The notes below the pieces were generated by a model that ran no database searches, had not been told where the DNA came from, and was given only the letters and a program-made list of their open reading frames with translations. Below are positions 1 through 5,866 of a stretch of 6,380 bases of DNA, piece by piece (the first letter of the stretch is position 1; each line of letters starts with the position of its first letter). The stretch comes from Pseudomonadota bacterium (GTDB lineage: Bacteria; Pseudomonadota; Gammaproteobacteria; Burkholderiales; Burkholderiaceae_B): positions 1 to 6,380 of the forward strand of contig JAEYZR010000331.1 in assembly GCA_023427945.1 (NCBI GenBank). Reading direction: 5' to 3'. The position numbers and the translations under genes were made by a program.

Positions 1-61
<61 letters not shown>

Positions 62-96
62 GCGCCATAATCTGGGCGTGTGGGGCGCCAGGCGAC

Positions 97-1626
97 TCAG
101 CGGGCGGCGGCGTGGGCTCGGCGTAGCGCCGCAGGTGCGATACGCAATGACTCGCGATACTTCGCCACGGTCCGCCGGGCAATGACAATGCCGGATTCCG
201 CCAGCTTCTTGGTGATCTGGTTATCCGACAAAGGCTTGGCCCGATTTTCGGCCTCCACCAGTTTGCGTATGAAAGCCTGCACCGCTGTGGCCGAAGCCGA
301 ATCACCGTTGTCGGTAGCCACGCTGGAGCCGAAAAAGAACTTCAGTTCGAGCGTGCCGAACGGCGTCAGCATGTATTTCTGTGTGGTCGCCCTGGAAATC
401 GTCGACTCGTGCATGCCCAGCTCGCTGGCAATGTCCTTCAGGATCAAGGGACGCATGGCTTGTGGGCCTTCGCTGAAAAAGTCGGCCTGACGGTCGACGA
501 TTGCCTGCGATACCCGCATGATCGTGTCAAAGCGCTGCTCGACGTTGCGGATCATCCACTTGGCTTGCTGCAATTGAGCCTGCAGGCCCACGTGCTGGGA
601 CGCACGCTGGTTGCCCAGCATCTGGGCATACAGCGCATTGACCCGCAAACGCGGTACTGCAGCATTGTTCAGGCTGACGCGCCATCCCTGACGCGTACGC
701 CTGACCACGACGTCCGGCACGGCGAAATCGGCTGCCGGGACAGTCCAGGCCCGCCCGGGGCGCGGGTCGAGCTTCAAGATCAACGTGTGAGCCGCTTTCA
801 GTGTCGCTTCATCGCATTGCAGTGCGTCGCGCAGGCGAATGGCGTTGCCTGTGGCCAGCAATGGCAGGTGATGTGTACAGATCTCGCGGGCCAGGGCCAC
901 GGCCTTGGCCGTAAAGCCTGGCGGGGGCGTACGCAACTGAAGGCACAGACAGTCCGACAGATTCTGCGCGCCCACGCCCGCAGGATCGAAGGACTGCACC
1001 AATGCCAGCACGGCGCGCAACTCCTCGATATCGGGGGGATCCGGTGCGTCGCCCGCGGTTAGATCGAACGCCTCCCCTGGGTCGAACCAGGTGACGATTT
1101 CTTCGAGGGGTGAGGCCAGATAGCCGTTCTGGTCGAGCTCGTCGATCAAAAGGGTCGCAATCAGCTTGTCGCGTTCGCTGGCGCAGGTGACGCCCAACTG
1201 GGCCAACAGATGGTCTCGCAAGCTCGTGGCCTGCACGGACTCCGGCCTGCCAAGATCGTCATCGTTATAGTCGTTGCCGCCCGCCCCTGAGCCCGACAGA
1301 CTGCCTATCGTCATGGCCTCGCCCAGCGATTCGGTCTCCCCGCGCTCGAACTCGCTATCGGGAGCGGCATCGTCGCGCGCAGCATCGACCGGGGCGTCGC
1401 CGTATGAACCGTCCCCACCGTCCCCACTGCCGTCGCCGGTACCATCCCCCTGATCGGCACGCTCGAGCAGGGGATTGTCGGCCAATGCCTGCGAAATCTC
1501 CATCTCGAGGTCGAGCGTAGACAGCTGCAGCAGTCGGATGGACTGTTGCAATTGTGGCGTCAACGTCAAATGTTGGCCTGGTCGGAGTTCTAAAGCAGGG
1601 CGACTCATAGGTACAATATTTTGCAT
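97..1626 (-). CDS. rpoN: RNA polymerase sigma-54 factor RpoN
   Basis: This is the alternative sigma factor that directs core RNA polymerase to -24/-12 promoters and needs AAA+ enhancer-binding activators to open them. The product is 509 aa from ATG 1626. An N-terminal activator-interacting region (LTPQLQQSIRLLQLS) is followed by an unusually Gly/Asp-rich acidic linker at about residues 55-130, then the core-binding domain. The DNA-binding domain has the helix-turn-helix segment HESTISRATTQKYM and a full RpoN box, ARRTVAKYRE, at about 483-492. The C-terminus is intact, ending about 17 residues after the box. Start choice: ATG 1626 is preceded by a GTGGGA-like Shine-Dalgarno site. An upstream GTG at 1644 (515 aa) and an internal ATG at 1608 (503 aa, MSRPALEL) are alternatives; only the sequence from 1608 on looks family-conserved. 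The gene commonly found upstream in proteobacteria (lptB) is absent; a divergent membrane-protein gene lies there instead. Confidence 0.96.
   Translation of the reverse strand: MQNIVPMSRPALELRPGQHLTLTPQLQQSIRLLQLSTLDLEMEISQALADNPLLERADQGDGTGDGSGDGGDGSYGDAPVDAARDDAAPDSEFERGETESLGEAMTIGSLSGSGAGGNDYNDDDLGRPESVQATSLRDHLLAQLGVTCASERDKLIATLLIDELDQNGYLASPLEEIVTWFDPGEAFDLTAGDAPDPPDIEELRAVLALVQSFDPAGVGAQNLSDCLCLQLRTPPPGFTAKAVALAREICTHHLPLLATGNAIRLRDALQCDEATLKAAHTLILKLDPRPGRAWTVPAADFAVPDVVVRRTRQGWRVSLNNAAVPRLRVNALYAQMLGNQRASQHVGLQAQLQQAKWMIRNVEQRFDTIMRVSQAIVDRQADFFSEGPQAMRPLILKDIASELGMHESTISRATTQKYMLTPFGTLELKFFFGSSVATDNGDSASATAVQAFIRKLVEAENRAKPLSDNQITKKLAESGIVIARRTVAKYRESLRIAPAALRRAHAAAR
1409..1426. 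repeat. Two tandem 9-base copies (CCGTCCCCA) inside rpoN
   Basis: CCGTCCCCA occurs twice in direct tandem, and related degenerate units continue to about 1450. On the rpoN strand they encode the Gly/Asp-rich stretch of the acidic linker (region II). This sigma-54 region is known to vary in length and sequence between species, so repeat-driven length change would be tolerated. Confidence 0.6.
1588..1617 (+). promoter_or_regulatory. Possible sigma-70-type promoter for the divergent membrane-protein gene
   Basis: TACAAT at 1612-1617 matches the -10 consensus at five of six positions. TTCTAA at 1588-1593 is a weak -35 with an 18-base spacer. Transcription would begin about 7 bases past the -10 box, near 1624-1625, which is the ATG itself. 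This fits the absence of a well-placed Shine-Dalgarno site before that ATG. It is prediction by eye only; the element lies within the rpoN 5' coding region. Confidence 0.35.
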
Positions 1627-2326
1627 GACGAATCCCACTTCCACCGACCGCGTTCGCGGCGACTGCCGTTTGATTTCTCAAACGCTGCGTAAATTGTCCA
1701 CACCTCGCATCTTGCTGCGCCTTGTGGTCATCGTTGCGGCTGCAATCCTGTGGCTATGGGTCAGCTCACTCCTTCTCGGGTTTGGACGAAGGCTCACATA
1801 TGAGAGCTTCGCGTCCTTGGGACAACAGATTATCGACACGCTCATGCTGATCAATCCCTACCTGTGGTGGGGAGTGGTGGCACTGTGGAGCCTGATCGTC
1901 TTCTTCAGTGTTCGTGCGTGGTTCAACGCCAACGTCGAAGCGGGCCGGGCCGCGCCGGTCGAACTGGGATCGTTTCGCATGCTGTGCACCGAGCTTTCCC
2001 CCGAAGTGCGTGATGTCATGCGCTGGAGCTGGCTGAACCACGAAGAACCATTCACGATCGGAGATCTGCGCCGCACCCTGGAAGAAACCCGGCATGGCCG
2101 CATCGACAAGATTGCCATAGTACGCGAGCAGGAAGCCATTCTGAAGCCCTCTTCACTGGACGCCGTGCCGGCCGTCGCAGCGCCCGCGCCTCAGGTGCGT
2201 CAAACCCCGTCGGTCAGCCCAGTTGTCACGCCCGCGCGCAGCGAACCAGAAGTTCGTATAGCCGGGGAAACCCGAGGCCACACCGAACCACGCCGCCCGA
2301 TCGAACCGCGTCTGTCCGACGAATGA
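1625..2326 (+). CDS. Unrecognised two-helix inner-membrane protein
   Basis: I do not recognise the family. The product is 233 aa from ATG 1625. A basic N-terminus precedes a strong hydrophobic helix at about residues 29-52 (rich in V, I, L, A and W), a short loop, and a second helix at about 76-97. A soluble domain follows (about 100-175, with HEEPFTIGDLRRTLEETR), then a Pro/Ala/Glu/Arg-rich, probably disordered tail to 233. Two helices with a long C-terminal soluble part suggest an inner-membrane protein whose N- and C-termini face the same side. Start choice: ATG 1625 immediately precedes a plausible N-terminus, but the nearest AGG is 13 bases away, too far for a normal ribosome site; an in-frame TTG at 1670 is an alternative. 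The gene is divergent from rpoN, overlapping its start by two bases, and lies upstream of leuA. No function can be assigned. Confidence 0.8.
   Translation: MTNPTSTDRVRGDCRLISQTLRKLSTPRILLRLVVIVAAAILWLWVSSLLLGFGRRLTYESFASLGQQIIDTLMLINPYLWWGVVALWSLIVFFSVRAWFNANVEAGRAAPVELGSFRMLCTELSPEVRDVMRWSWLNHEEPFTIGDLRRTLEETRHGRIDKIAIVREQEAILKPSSLDAVPAVAAPAPQVRQTPSVSPVVTPARSEPEVRIAGETRGHTEPRRPIEPRLSDE
1667..1684. repeat. Perfect inverted repeat, 7-base arms, 4-base loop
   Basis: CGTTTGA and TCAAACG flank the loop TTTC. It sits in codons 15-20 of the divergent membrane protein and, on the other strand, about 40 bases upstream of the rpoN ATG, where the rpoN leader or promoter must lie. It could be an mRNA hairpin or a regulator-binding site. 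Confidence 0.5.
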
Positions 2327-2332
2327 CGGACA
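2313..2332 (+). repeat. Inverted repeat spanning the stop codon of the membrane-protein gene
   Basis: TGTCCG (2313-2318) and CGGACA (2327-2332) are perfect complements around an 8-base loop containing the TGA stop. No T-run follows, so it is not a classical terminator. Its GTCCG/CGGAC core recurs in the next stem-loop. Confidence 0.55.
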
Positions 2333-2343
2333 AGCCGCTTGTA

Positions 2344-2372
2344 GCGCGAGTCCGTAGGTTTCGGACTTGCGC
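2344..2372 (+). repeat. Strong stem-loop, 11 base pairs, in the leuA leader
   Basis: GCGCGAGTCCG (2344-2354) pairs with CGGACTTGCGC (2362-2372) across a 7-base loop, with a single G-U wobble in RNA. On the other strand that pair would be an A-C mismatch, so the structure favours plus-strand RNA. No T-run follows. It could be a processing or regulatory element of the leuA leader, or protect the 3' end of the upstream mRNA. Confidence 0.7.
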
Positions 2373-2373
2373 A

Positions 2374-2399
2374 TCGAACAGAAATGTGTTCTGCTTCGA
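2374..2399 (+). repeat. Second stem-loop, 10 base pairs with one bulge
   Basis: TCGAACAGAA (2374-2383) pairs with TTCTG (2389-2393) and TTCGA (2395-2399), leaving C2394 bulged and a 5-base loop. It starts one base after the previous stem ends, so the two could stack coaxially as a single folded RNA domain. Confidence 0.65.
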
Positions 2400-2416
2400 A
2401 TATGTCTGAGTCAACC

Positions 2417-2572
2417 ATGCCCTTCGCATTGACGTCCCGCTGCAGCGCTGCTGCAGGCGCGCGCACGTCCGATGGCATGCCGGCGCGCGGCACACGCGCA
2501 GTCGCCCTCATTCCCGCCTCCAGCGCCGCTCGCGCGCTATCGCTACGCCTACCGATCGGTCGCCGGGCCTAG
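2417..2572 (+). CDS. Putative leucine leader peptide upstream of leuA
   Basis: A short frame ends at TAG 2570-2572 with codons CTA TCG CTA CGC CTA CCG ATC. That gives three CTA leucines and one isoleucine among the last eleven sense codons (…ALSLRLPIGRRA). I found no in-frame CTA in the whole of leuA, so the cluster is striking. Escherichia coli leuL also uses a run of rare CTA codons for ribosome-mediated attenuation of the leu operon. The start is unclear: ATG 2417 (51 aa) has a weak TGAG six bases upstream; ATG 2477 would give 31 aa but has no Shine-Dalgarno site; ATG 2384 and 2402 are also in frame. The mechanism is inference, since no terminator with a T-run follows. Confidence 0.45.
   Translation: MPFALTSRCSAAAGARTSDGMPARGTRAVALIPASSAARALSLRLPIGRRA
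2440..2456 (+). repeat. Perfect hairpin, 7-base arms, 3-base loop
   Basis: CTGCAGC (2440-2446) and GCTGCAG (2450-2456) are exact complements around GCT. It lies between the two upstream stem-loops and the CTA-codon cluster, inside the putative leader-peptide frame. Confidence 0.6.
2551..2560. repeat. 10-base palindrome ACCGATCGGT at the leader leucine codons
   Basis: A perfect palindrome begins at the last base of the third CTA codon and runs across the isoleucine codon. It may be part of alternative RNA pairing, or chance in GC-rich DNA. Confidence 0.4.
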
Positions 2573-2652
2573 CGTCCCGTGGTAGCTCGGCAACCGTGTA
2601 CGCCACTGCAGTTCCCCAAAATATTTCCCGATTAGTTTGCTGTTCTGCGTTG

Positions 2653-2730
2653 ATGCTGCCTTTGCCGGCGCACCCGCCTGGCCGCCATGCCATCACCGCA
2701 CAGCCACGACCGACAACAGGTGTTTCATGA
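2653..2730 (+). CDS. Possible 25-aa upstream frame overlapping the leuA start (ATGA)
   Basis: ATG 2653 opens a frame of 25 codons (MLPLPAHPPGRHAITAQPRP plus five residues) whose TGA at 2728-2730 overlaps the leuA ATG at 2727 in an ATGA arrangement typical of translational coupling. Leucines at positions 2 and 4 use CTG and TTG. No Shine-Dalgarno site precedes it, so it may not be translated. Confidence 0.2.
   Translation: MLPLPAHPPGRHAITAQPRPTTGVS
2718..2722 (+). promoter_or_regulatory. leuA ribosome-binding site (AGGTG)
   Basis: AGG ends six bases before ATG 2727 and nine before the adjacent ATG 2730. This fixes the leuA start here rather than at the in-frame TTG 2637, whose added 30 residues do not look like LeuA. 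Confidence 0.7.
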
Positions 2731-4433
2731 TGATTGCCAACCCCGCCTCCAAATACGTCCCCTTCGTCGCCTTCGAACGCGACTTTTCCGAGCGCACCTG
2801 GCCCAGCCGCCGGATCACCCAGCCGCCGATCTGGATGAGTACCGACTTGCGCGACGGTAATCAGTCCCTGATCGAACCCATGAGCGTCGAGCGCAAGTTG
2901 CGCTTCTTCGAGCAACTGATCAAGATCGGTTTCAAGGAAATCGAAGTGGGCTTCCCGTCTGCGTCCCAGACCGACTTCGATTTCGTACGCAAGCTCGTGG
3001 ACGAAAAACGCATTCCCGATGACGTCACCATCATCGTGCTCACCCAGGCTCGCGAAGAGCTGATCACCCGCACGATCGAATCGGCCGCAGGCGCCAAGCG
3101 CGCCATCGTGCACCTCTACAACGCCATCGCGCCGGCATTTCGCAAGATCGTCTTCAACATGAGCCGCGACGAGATCAAGCAGATCGCCGTGTCCTCCACT
3201 GCTTTCATCAAAAAGACGATGGCGCAGTATCCGCAGACCGACTGGCACTATCAATATTCGCCGGAAGTCTTCAGCACGTCCGAGCCAGACTTCGCACTGG
3301 AGGTTTCCGATGCCGTCTCGGCCGTCTGGCAGCCCACGCCCGAGCGCAAGATGATCCTGAACTTGCCCGCCACGATCGAGGCCACCTCGCCCAATGCCTA
3401 CGCCGACCAGATCGAGTGGATGCACACTCACTTGGCACGTCGCGACTGCATCACCCTGAGCGTGCACCCGCACAACGACCGAGGCACGGCTGTGGCAGCG
3501 GCGGAACTTGCCGTGATGGCGGGTGCCGACCGAATCGAGGGCTGCCTGTTCGGCAGCGGCGAACGCACCGGCAACGTGGATATCGTGACGCTGGCCTTGA
3601 ACCTGTATACACAGGGCGTACACCCCGGACTGGACTTTTCGGACATCGATGAAGTGCGTCGCTGTGCGGAATATTGCAACCAGTTGCCGGTACACCCCCG
3701 TCATCCCTACGCGGGCGACCTGGTGTTCACTGCTTTCTCAGGCTCACACCAGGATGCCATCAAGAAAGGCCTGGCCCAGCAAAAGCCGGATGCCATCTGG
3801 GAAGTGCCCTACTTGCCCATCGATCCTGCCGATCTCGGCCGCAGCTACGACGCCGTCATCCGCGTCAACAGCCAGTCCGGCAAGGGGGGCGTGTCATACC
3901 TCATCGAGCAGGAGCATGGCCTGGTCTTGCCCCGCCGCCTGCAGATCGAGTTCAGCCGTGCGATTCAGCGTGTGACCGACGAAACGGGCAGCGAAGTGAC
4001 GGGCGATGACGTGTTCAAGATTTTCGATTCGGAATACTTGAAGCAGACCACGCCCTGGAAGCTGATCCGCCACAAGATCGAAGGCAACCCCAGTGCCGAT
4101 GAAGGCCAGCACTTCGCGATTCAGGTCGAACTGGAAAACGAGGGTGAGCGCCGTACCGTGAACGGAGTCGGTGACGGAGCGATCTCGGCGTTCGTCAACG
4201 CCCTGGGTATGCCGGCACGCATCATGGATTATCACGAACATGCCATCGGCACCGGCACCGACGTGCGCGCTGCAAGCTACGTCGAACTGCGACTCGCCGA
4301 TTCACAGACAGGTTTTGGCGTGGGCATCGACCGCGACATCGTGACAGCGTCGTTCAAGGCCATCCTGAGCGCGATCAACCGTCACTTGAAGTCGGGCATC
4401 CAGGCCGAACTCGAATCGGACGTGGCAGCCTGA
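2727..4433 (+). CDS. leuA: 2-isopropylmalate synthase, class II
   Basis: It condenses acetyl-CoA with 3-methyl-2-oxobutanoate to give 2-isopropylmalate, the first committed step of leucine synthesis, in the cytoplasm. The product is 568 aa, normal for the long class II type of Actinobacteria and Betaproteobacteria. The N-terminus (KYVPFVAFERDFSERTWPSR) is typical of this class. The TIM-barrel catalytic domain carries the metal and substrate motif DLRDGNQ (40-46), the metal-binding HPHNDRG (247-253) and GSGERTGNVD (276-285). From about residue 430 comes the C-terminal regulatory domain (VNGVGDGAISAFVNALG), which in this family binds leucine for feedback inhibition. All key motifs are present. 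MM at 1-2 leaves a one-codon start ambiguity (2727 or 2730). The 400-base structured leader suggests control before translation as well. The next gene is convergent, 30 bases away. Confidence 0.97.
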   Translation: MMIANPASKYVPFVAFERDFSERTWPSRRITQPPIWMSTDLRDGNQSLIEPMSVERKLRFFEQLIKIGFKEIEVGFPSASQTDFDFVRKLVDEKRIPDDVTIIVLTQAREELITRTIESAAGAKRAIVHLYNAIAPAFRKIVFNMSRDEIKQIAVSSTAFIKKTMAQYPQTDWHYQYSPEVFSTSEPDFALEVSDAVSAVWQPTPERKMILNLPATIEATSPNAYADQIEWMHTHLARRDCITLSVHPHNDRGTAVAAAELAVMAGADRIEGCLFGSGERTGNVDIVTLALNLYTQGVHPGLDFSDIDEVRRCAEYCNQLPVHPRHPYAGDLVFTAFSGSHQDAIKKGLAQQKPDAIWEVPYLPIDPADLGRSYDAVIRVNSQSGKGGVSYLIEQEHGLVLPRRLQIEFSRAIQRVTDETGSEVTGDDVFKIFDSEYLKQTTPWKLIRHKIEGNPSADEGQHFAIQVELENEGERRTVNGVGDGAISAFVNALGMPARIMDYHEHAIGTGTDVRAASYVELRLADSQTGFGVGIDRDIVTASFKAILSAINRHLKSGIQAELESDVAA

Positions 4434-4463
4434 TCGAGCACCTGGACGTCGTATCTGATCTGC

Positions 4464-5372
4464 CTACTGCTTCAAAGCCTTGTCGAACCAGGCCTTGGCT
4501 GTAGGCGGATCGGAAGGAATTCCGTGACTACCATCACTCAATAGCGCGCCCAGCGCCCATTGGGCAGATTGGTTGCCACTTTCTGCAGCCTGCTCCATCA
4601 GATCAACCGCCTCGTGAGGAACGTCGGTCGCCTCACGCAGGGCAGCGATGTAAAGTGCCCGGCTCAGGCGAAGTTGCGCGGCGGCATCGCCTCGCCTGGC
4701 AGCGGCTCTGTCCGCCTCGACAGGCGGAGCAAGACTGGCATCTTCAACAGGAACGTTAGGCGCAGGCAAACTTGCGCCCAACATCGTGCCTTCGTTCAGA
4801 ATCAGCCGCCCAAGCATGATCTGAGCGTTCCACTGCCCCTGACGCGCAGCCTTCATCAACCAATCCTTTGCCATACCCAGGTCACGCGGCCGGCCATCGC
4901 CCTGCGAATACATCATACCCAGGTGCGCCTGTGCGGTGGCGTCGCCTTTGCTCGCAGCCCGTTCGACGATTTCGCCAGCCTTGGAGAGGTCTTTTTCAAC
5001 GCCGACACCGGTGTAATAAAGCGCAGCCAATGCCAGCATTGCATCAGGATGGCCCTGATCGGCCCCGGTCTGTGCCCATTTCAGGGCCCTGGCCTCGTCG
5101 CGGGGCACACCGGCCTGGCCGGGCTGACCGGCATACAGGCGCGAGAGCATGGCCTGCGCATGGCCATCGCCCTCTTCTGCCAATGGCGTGTAAAGCGTGA
5201 GCGCATACGCATAGTTGCCTGTCTCGTAGGCGGCGTCGGCCTGTACCCGGCTTCGTTCCTCCTCACCCGACAGGCTCGCCCCAAACGCCGGTACGGCAAC
5301 CATGAACAGCACGAAAAGTGCTCCGAACACCTTGATGCGAAGGCCTGGTGACGAGAAAGTCATGTGAGTCAT
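4464..5372 (-). CDS. Exported Sel1-like repeat (SLR) protein
   Basis: The product is 302 aa. An N-terminal signal peptide has basic residues near position 12-14, a hydrophobic core at about 15-29 (VFGALFVLFMVAVPAF) and likely cleavage near residue 31-32, placing it in the periplasm. The mature part is built of Sel1/TPR-like helical repeats. Clear units are at about 69-104, 108-143 (HPDAMLALAALYYTGVG) and 144-179 (AQAHLGMMYSQGDG); more diverged ones lie at about 181-195, 229-265 and 266-302. A Pro/Ala-rich linker at about 200-220 separates the two repeat blocks. Such repeats mediate protein-protein contacts; no enzyme motif is visible. Start choice: ATG 5372 has GGGAG five bases upstream; the open frame extends to 5522 but that part overlaps the preceding gene and lacks a signal. 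It is the last gene of a likely three-gene operon, 41 bases after the membrane-protein gene. The partner is unknown. Confidence 0.9.
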   Translation of the reverse strand: MTHMTFSSPGLRIKVFGALFVLFMVAVPAFGASLSGEEERSRVQADAAYETGNYAYALTLYTPLAEEGDGHAQAMLSRLYAGQPGQAGVPRDEARALKWAQTGADQGHPDAMLALAALYYTGVGVEKDLSKAGEIVERAASKGDATAQAHLGMMYSQGDGRPRDLGMAKDWLMKAARQGQWNAQIMLGRLILNEGTMLGASLPAPNVPVEDASLAPPVEADRAAARRGDAAAQLRLSRALYIAALREATDVPHEAVDLMEQAAESGNQSAQWALGALLSDGSHGIPSDPPTAKAWFDKALKQ

Positions 5373-5413
5373 TGCAACTCCCGGTAGAACTGTTGGGCAC
5401 TCACGGTAGCGCC

Positions 5414-5803
5414 CTATTGCTTCGGACTGCCTTGAGCGGGACGTGACGACGCGCTCGGCGAGCAAGGCAGTGGATAGCGCGAAAACCCAACGAGCAGGAC
5501 ACCGATGAGGGACAAAGCGCAAGGCAATGACATCGTCAGCATGAATGCGTACAGGCCATACCCGAAGCTGTGGTCATAACCTGCGGCGTAGATGACTGCC
5601 GGAACGTAGATCACGGCAAACAAAAGCAGCGCGACCATGATGGCGATGACAGTCCGATTGATACTGCCATGCAGGGGCATGCTCAAACGGTGCCCGACAA
5701 GGAGATAGGCGAGTCCCACGATACAGAACAGGGTCAGTCCCGCCCAGGCGTAGCTGAAGAACGTGAATCCGAAGCTGACGAATGCCTCAAGCGGTACGGG
5801 CAT
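5414..5803 (-). CDS. Small three-helix membrane protein, unknown function
   Basis: I do not recognise the family. The product is 129 aa with three hydrophobic segments at about residues 14-36, 51-73 and 83-106, then a short polar Pro/Ser-rich tail. There is no cleavable signal, so it is probably an integral inner-membrane protein. ATG 5803 is preceded by GGGAG with a 5-base spacer, the same ribosome-site design as the downstream Sel1-repeat gene, which starts 41 bases after its stop. The two are therefore probably co-transcribed and co-translated at similar levels. The loop between helices 1 and 2 (GHRLSMPLHGSINRT) holds the only notable cluster of basic residues before the tail. Confidence 0.85.
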   Translation of the reverse strand: MPVPLEAFVSFGFTFFSYAWAGLTLFCIVGLAYLLVGHRLSMPLHGSINRTVIAIMVALLLFAVIYVPAVIYAAGYDHSFGYGLYAFMLTMSLPCALSLIGVLLVGFSRYPLPCSPSASSRPAQGSPKQ

Positions 5804-5866
5804 GATTGCTCCCGATCAAGGCGGAAACGGCCCGCCGCCGAGGGCAATCACGCTTTCCATTGCGCA

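Larger units (their letters stand above)
2327..2726 (+). promoter_or_regulatory. leuA upstream leader region (400 bases)
   Basis: This stretch lies between the membrane-protein stop and the leuA ATG. It holds two adjacent strong stem-loops (2344-2372 and 2374-2399), a third hairpin (2440-2456), a short frame ending in clustered CTA leucine codons (stop 2570-2572), a 10-base palindrome (2551-2560), and a 25-codon frame whose stop overlaps the leuA start. I could not identify a convincing -10/-35 pair or an intrinsic terminator with a T-run. Long, structured and containing leucine-rich short frames, it is best read as a regulatory leader for leuA. Confidence 0.55.

Noticed and set aside
62..88. 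Inverted repeat GCGCC/GGCGC downstream of rpoN
   Set aside because: Only five base pairs, no T-run, and next to the artefactual homopolymer block, so it cannot be called a terminator.
409..1062. 217-codon open frame on the plus strand inside rpoN
   Set aside because: Antisense shadow of the conserved sigma-54 core-binding domain.
2344..2399. Intrinsic terminator for the membrane-protein gene
   Set aside because: The stems are strong but no T-run follows either one on either strand, so they are reported as structural elements instead.
2637..2726. In-frame TTG extension of leuA by 30 residues
   Set aside because: The added residues are not LeuA-like, and an AGGTG ribosome site stands directly before ATG 2727.
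3432..3450. TGGCAC-containing possible sigma-54 promoter inside leuA
   Set aside because: The spacing to a -12 GC does not fit the GG-10-GC rule, and it lies inside coding sequence. The TGGCAC near 3243 fails the same test.
2508..3704. Long open frame (398 codons) on the minus strand opposite leuA
   Set aside because: It is the antisense shadow of leuA: the plus strand carries all LeuA catalytic motifs, while this frame has no recognisable domain or ribosome-binding site.
4560..5351. 263-codon open frame on the plus strand
   Set aside because: It lies wholly opposite the Sel1-repeat gene, whose signal peptide, repeats and Shine-Dalgarno site are convincing; the product here has no domain I recognise.
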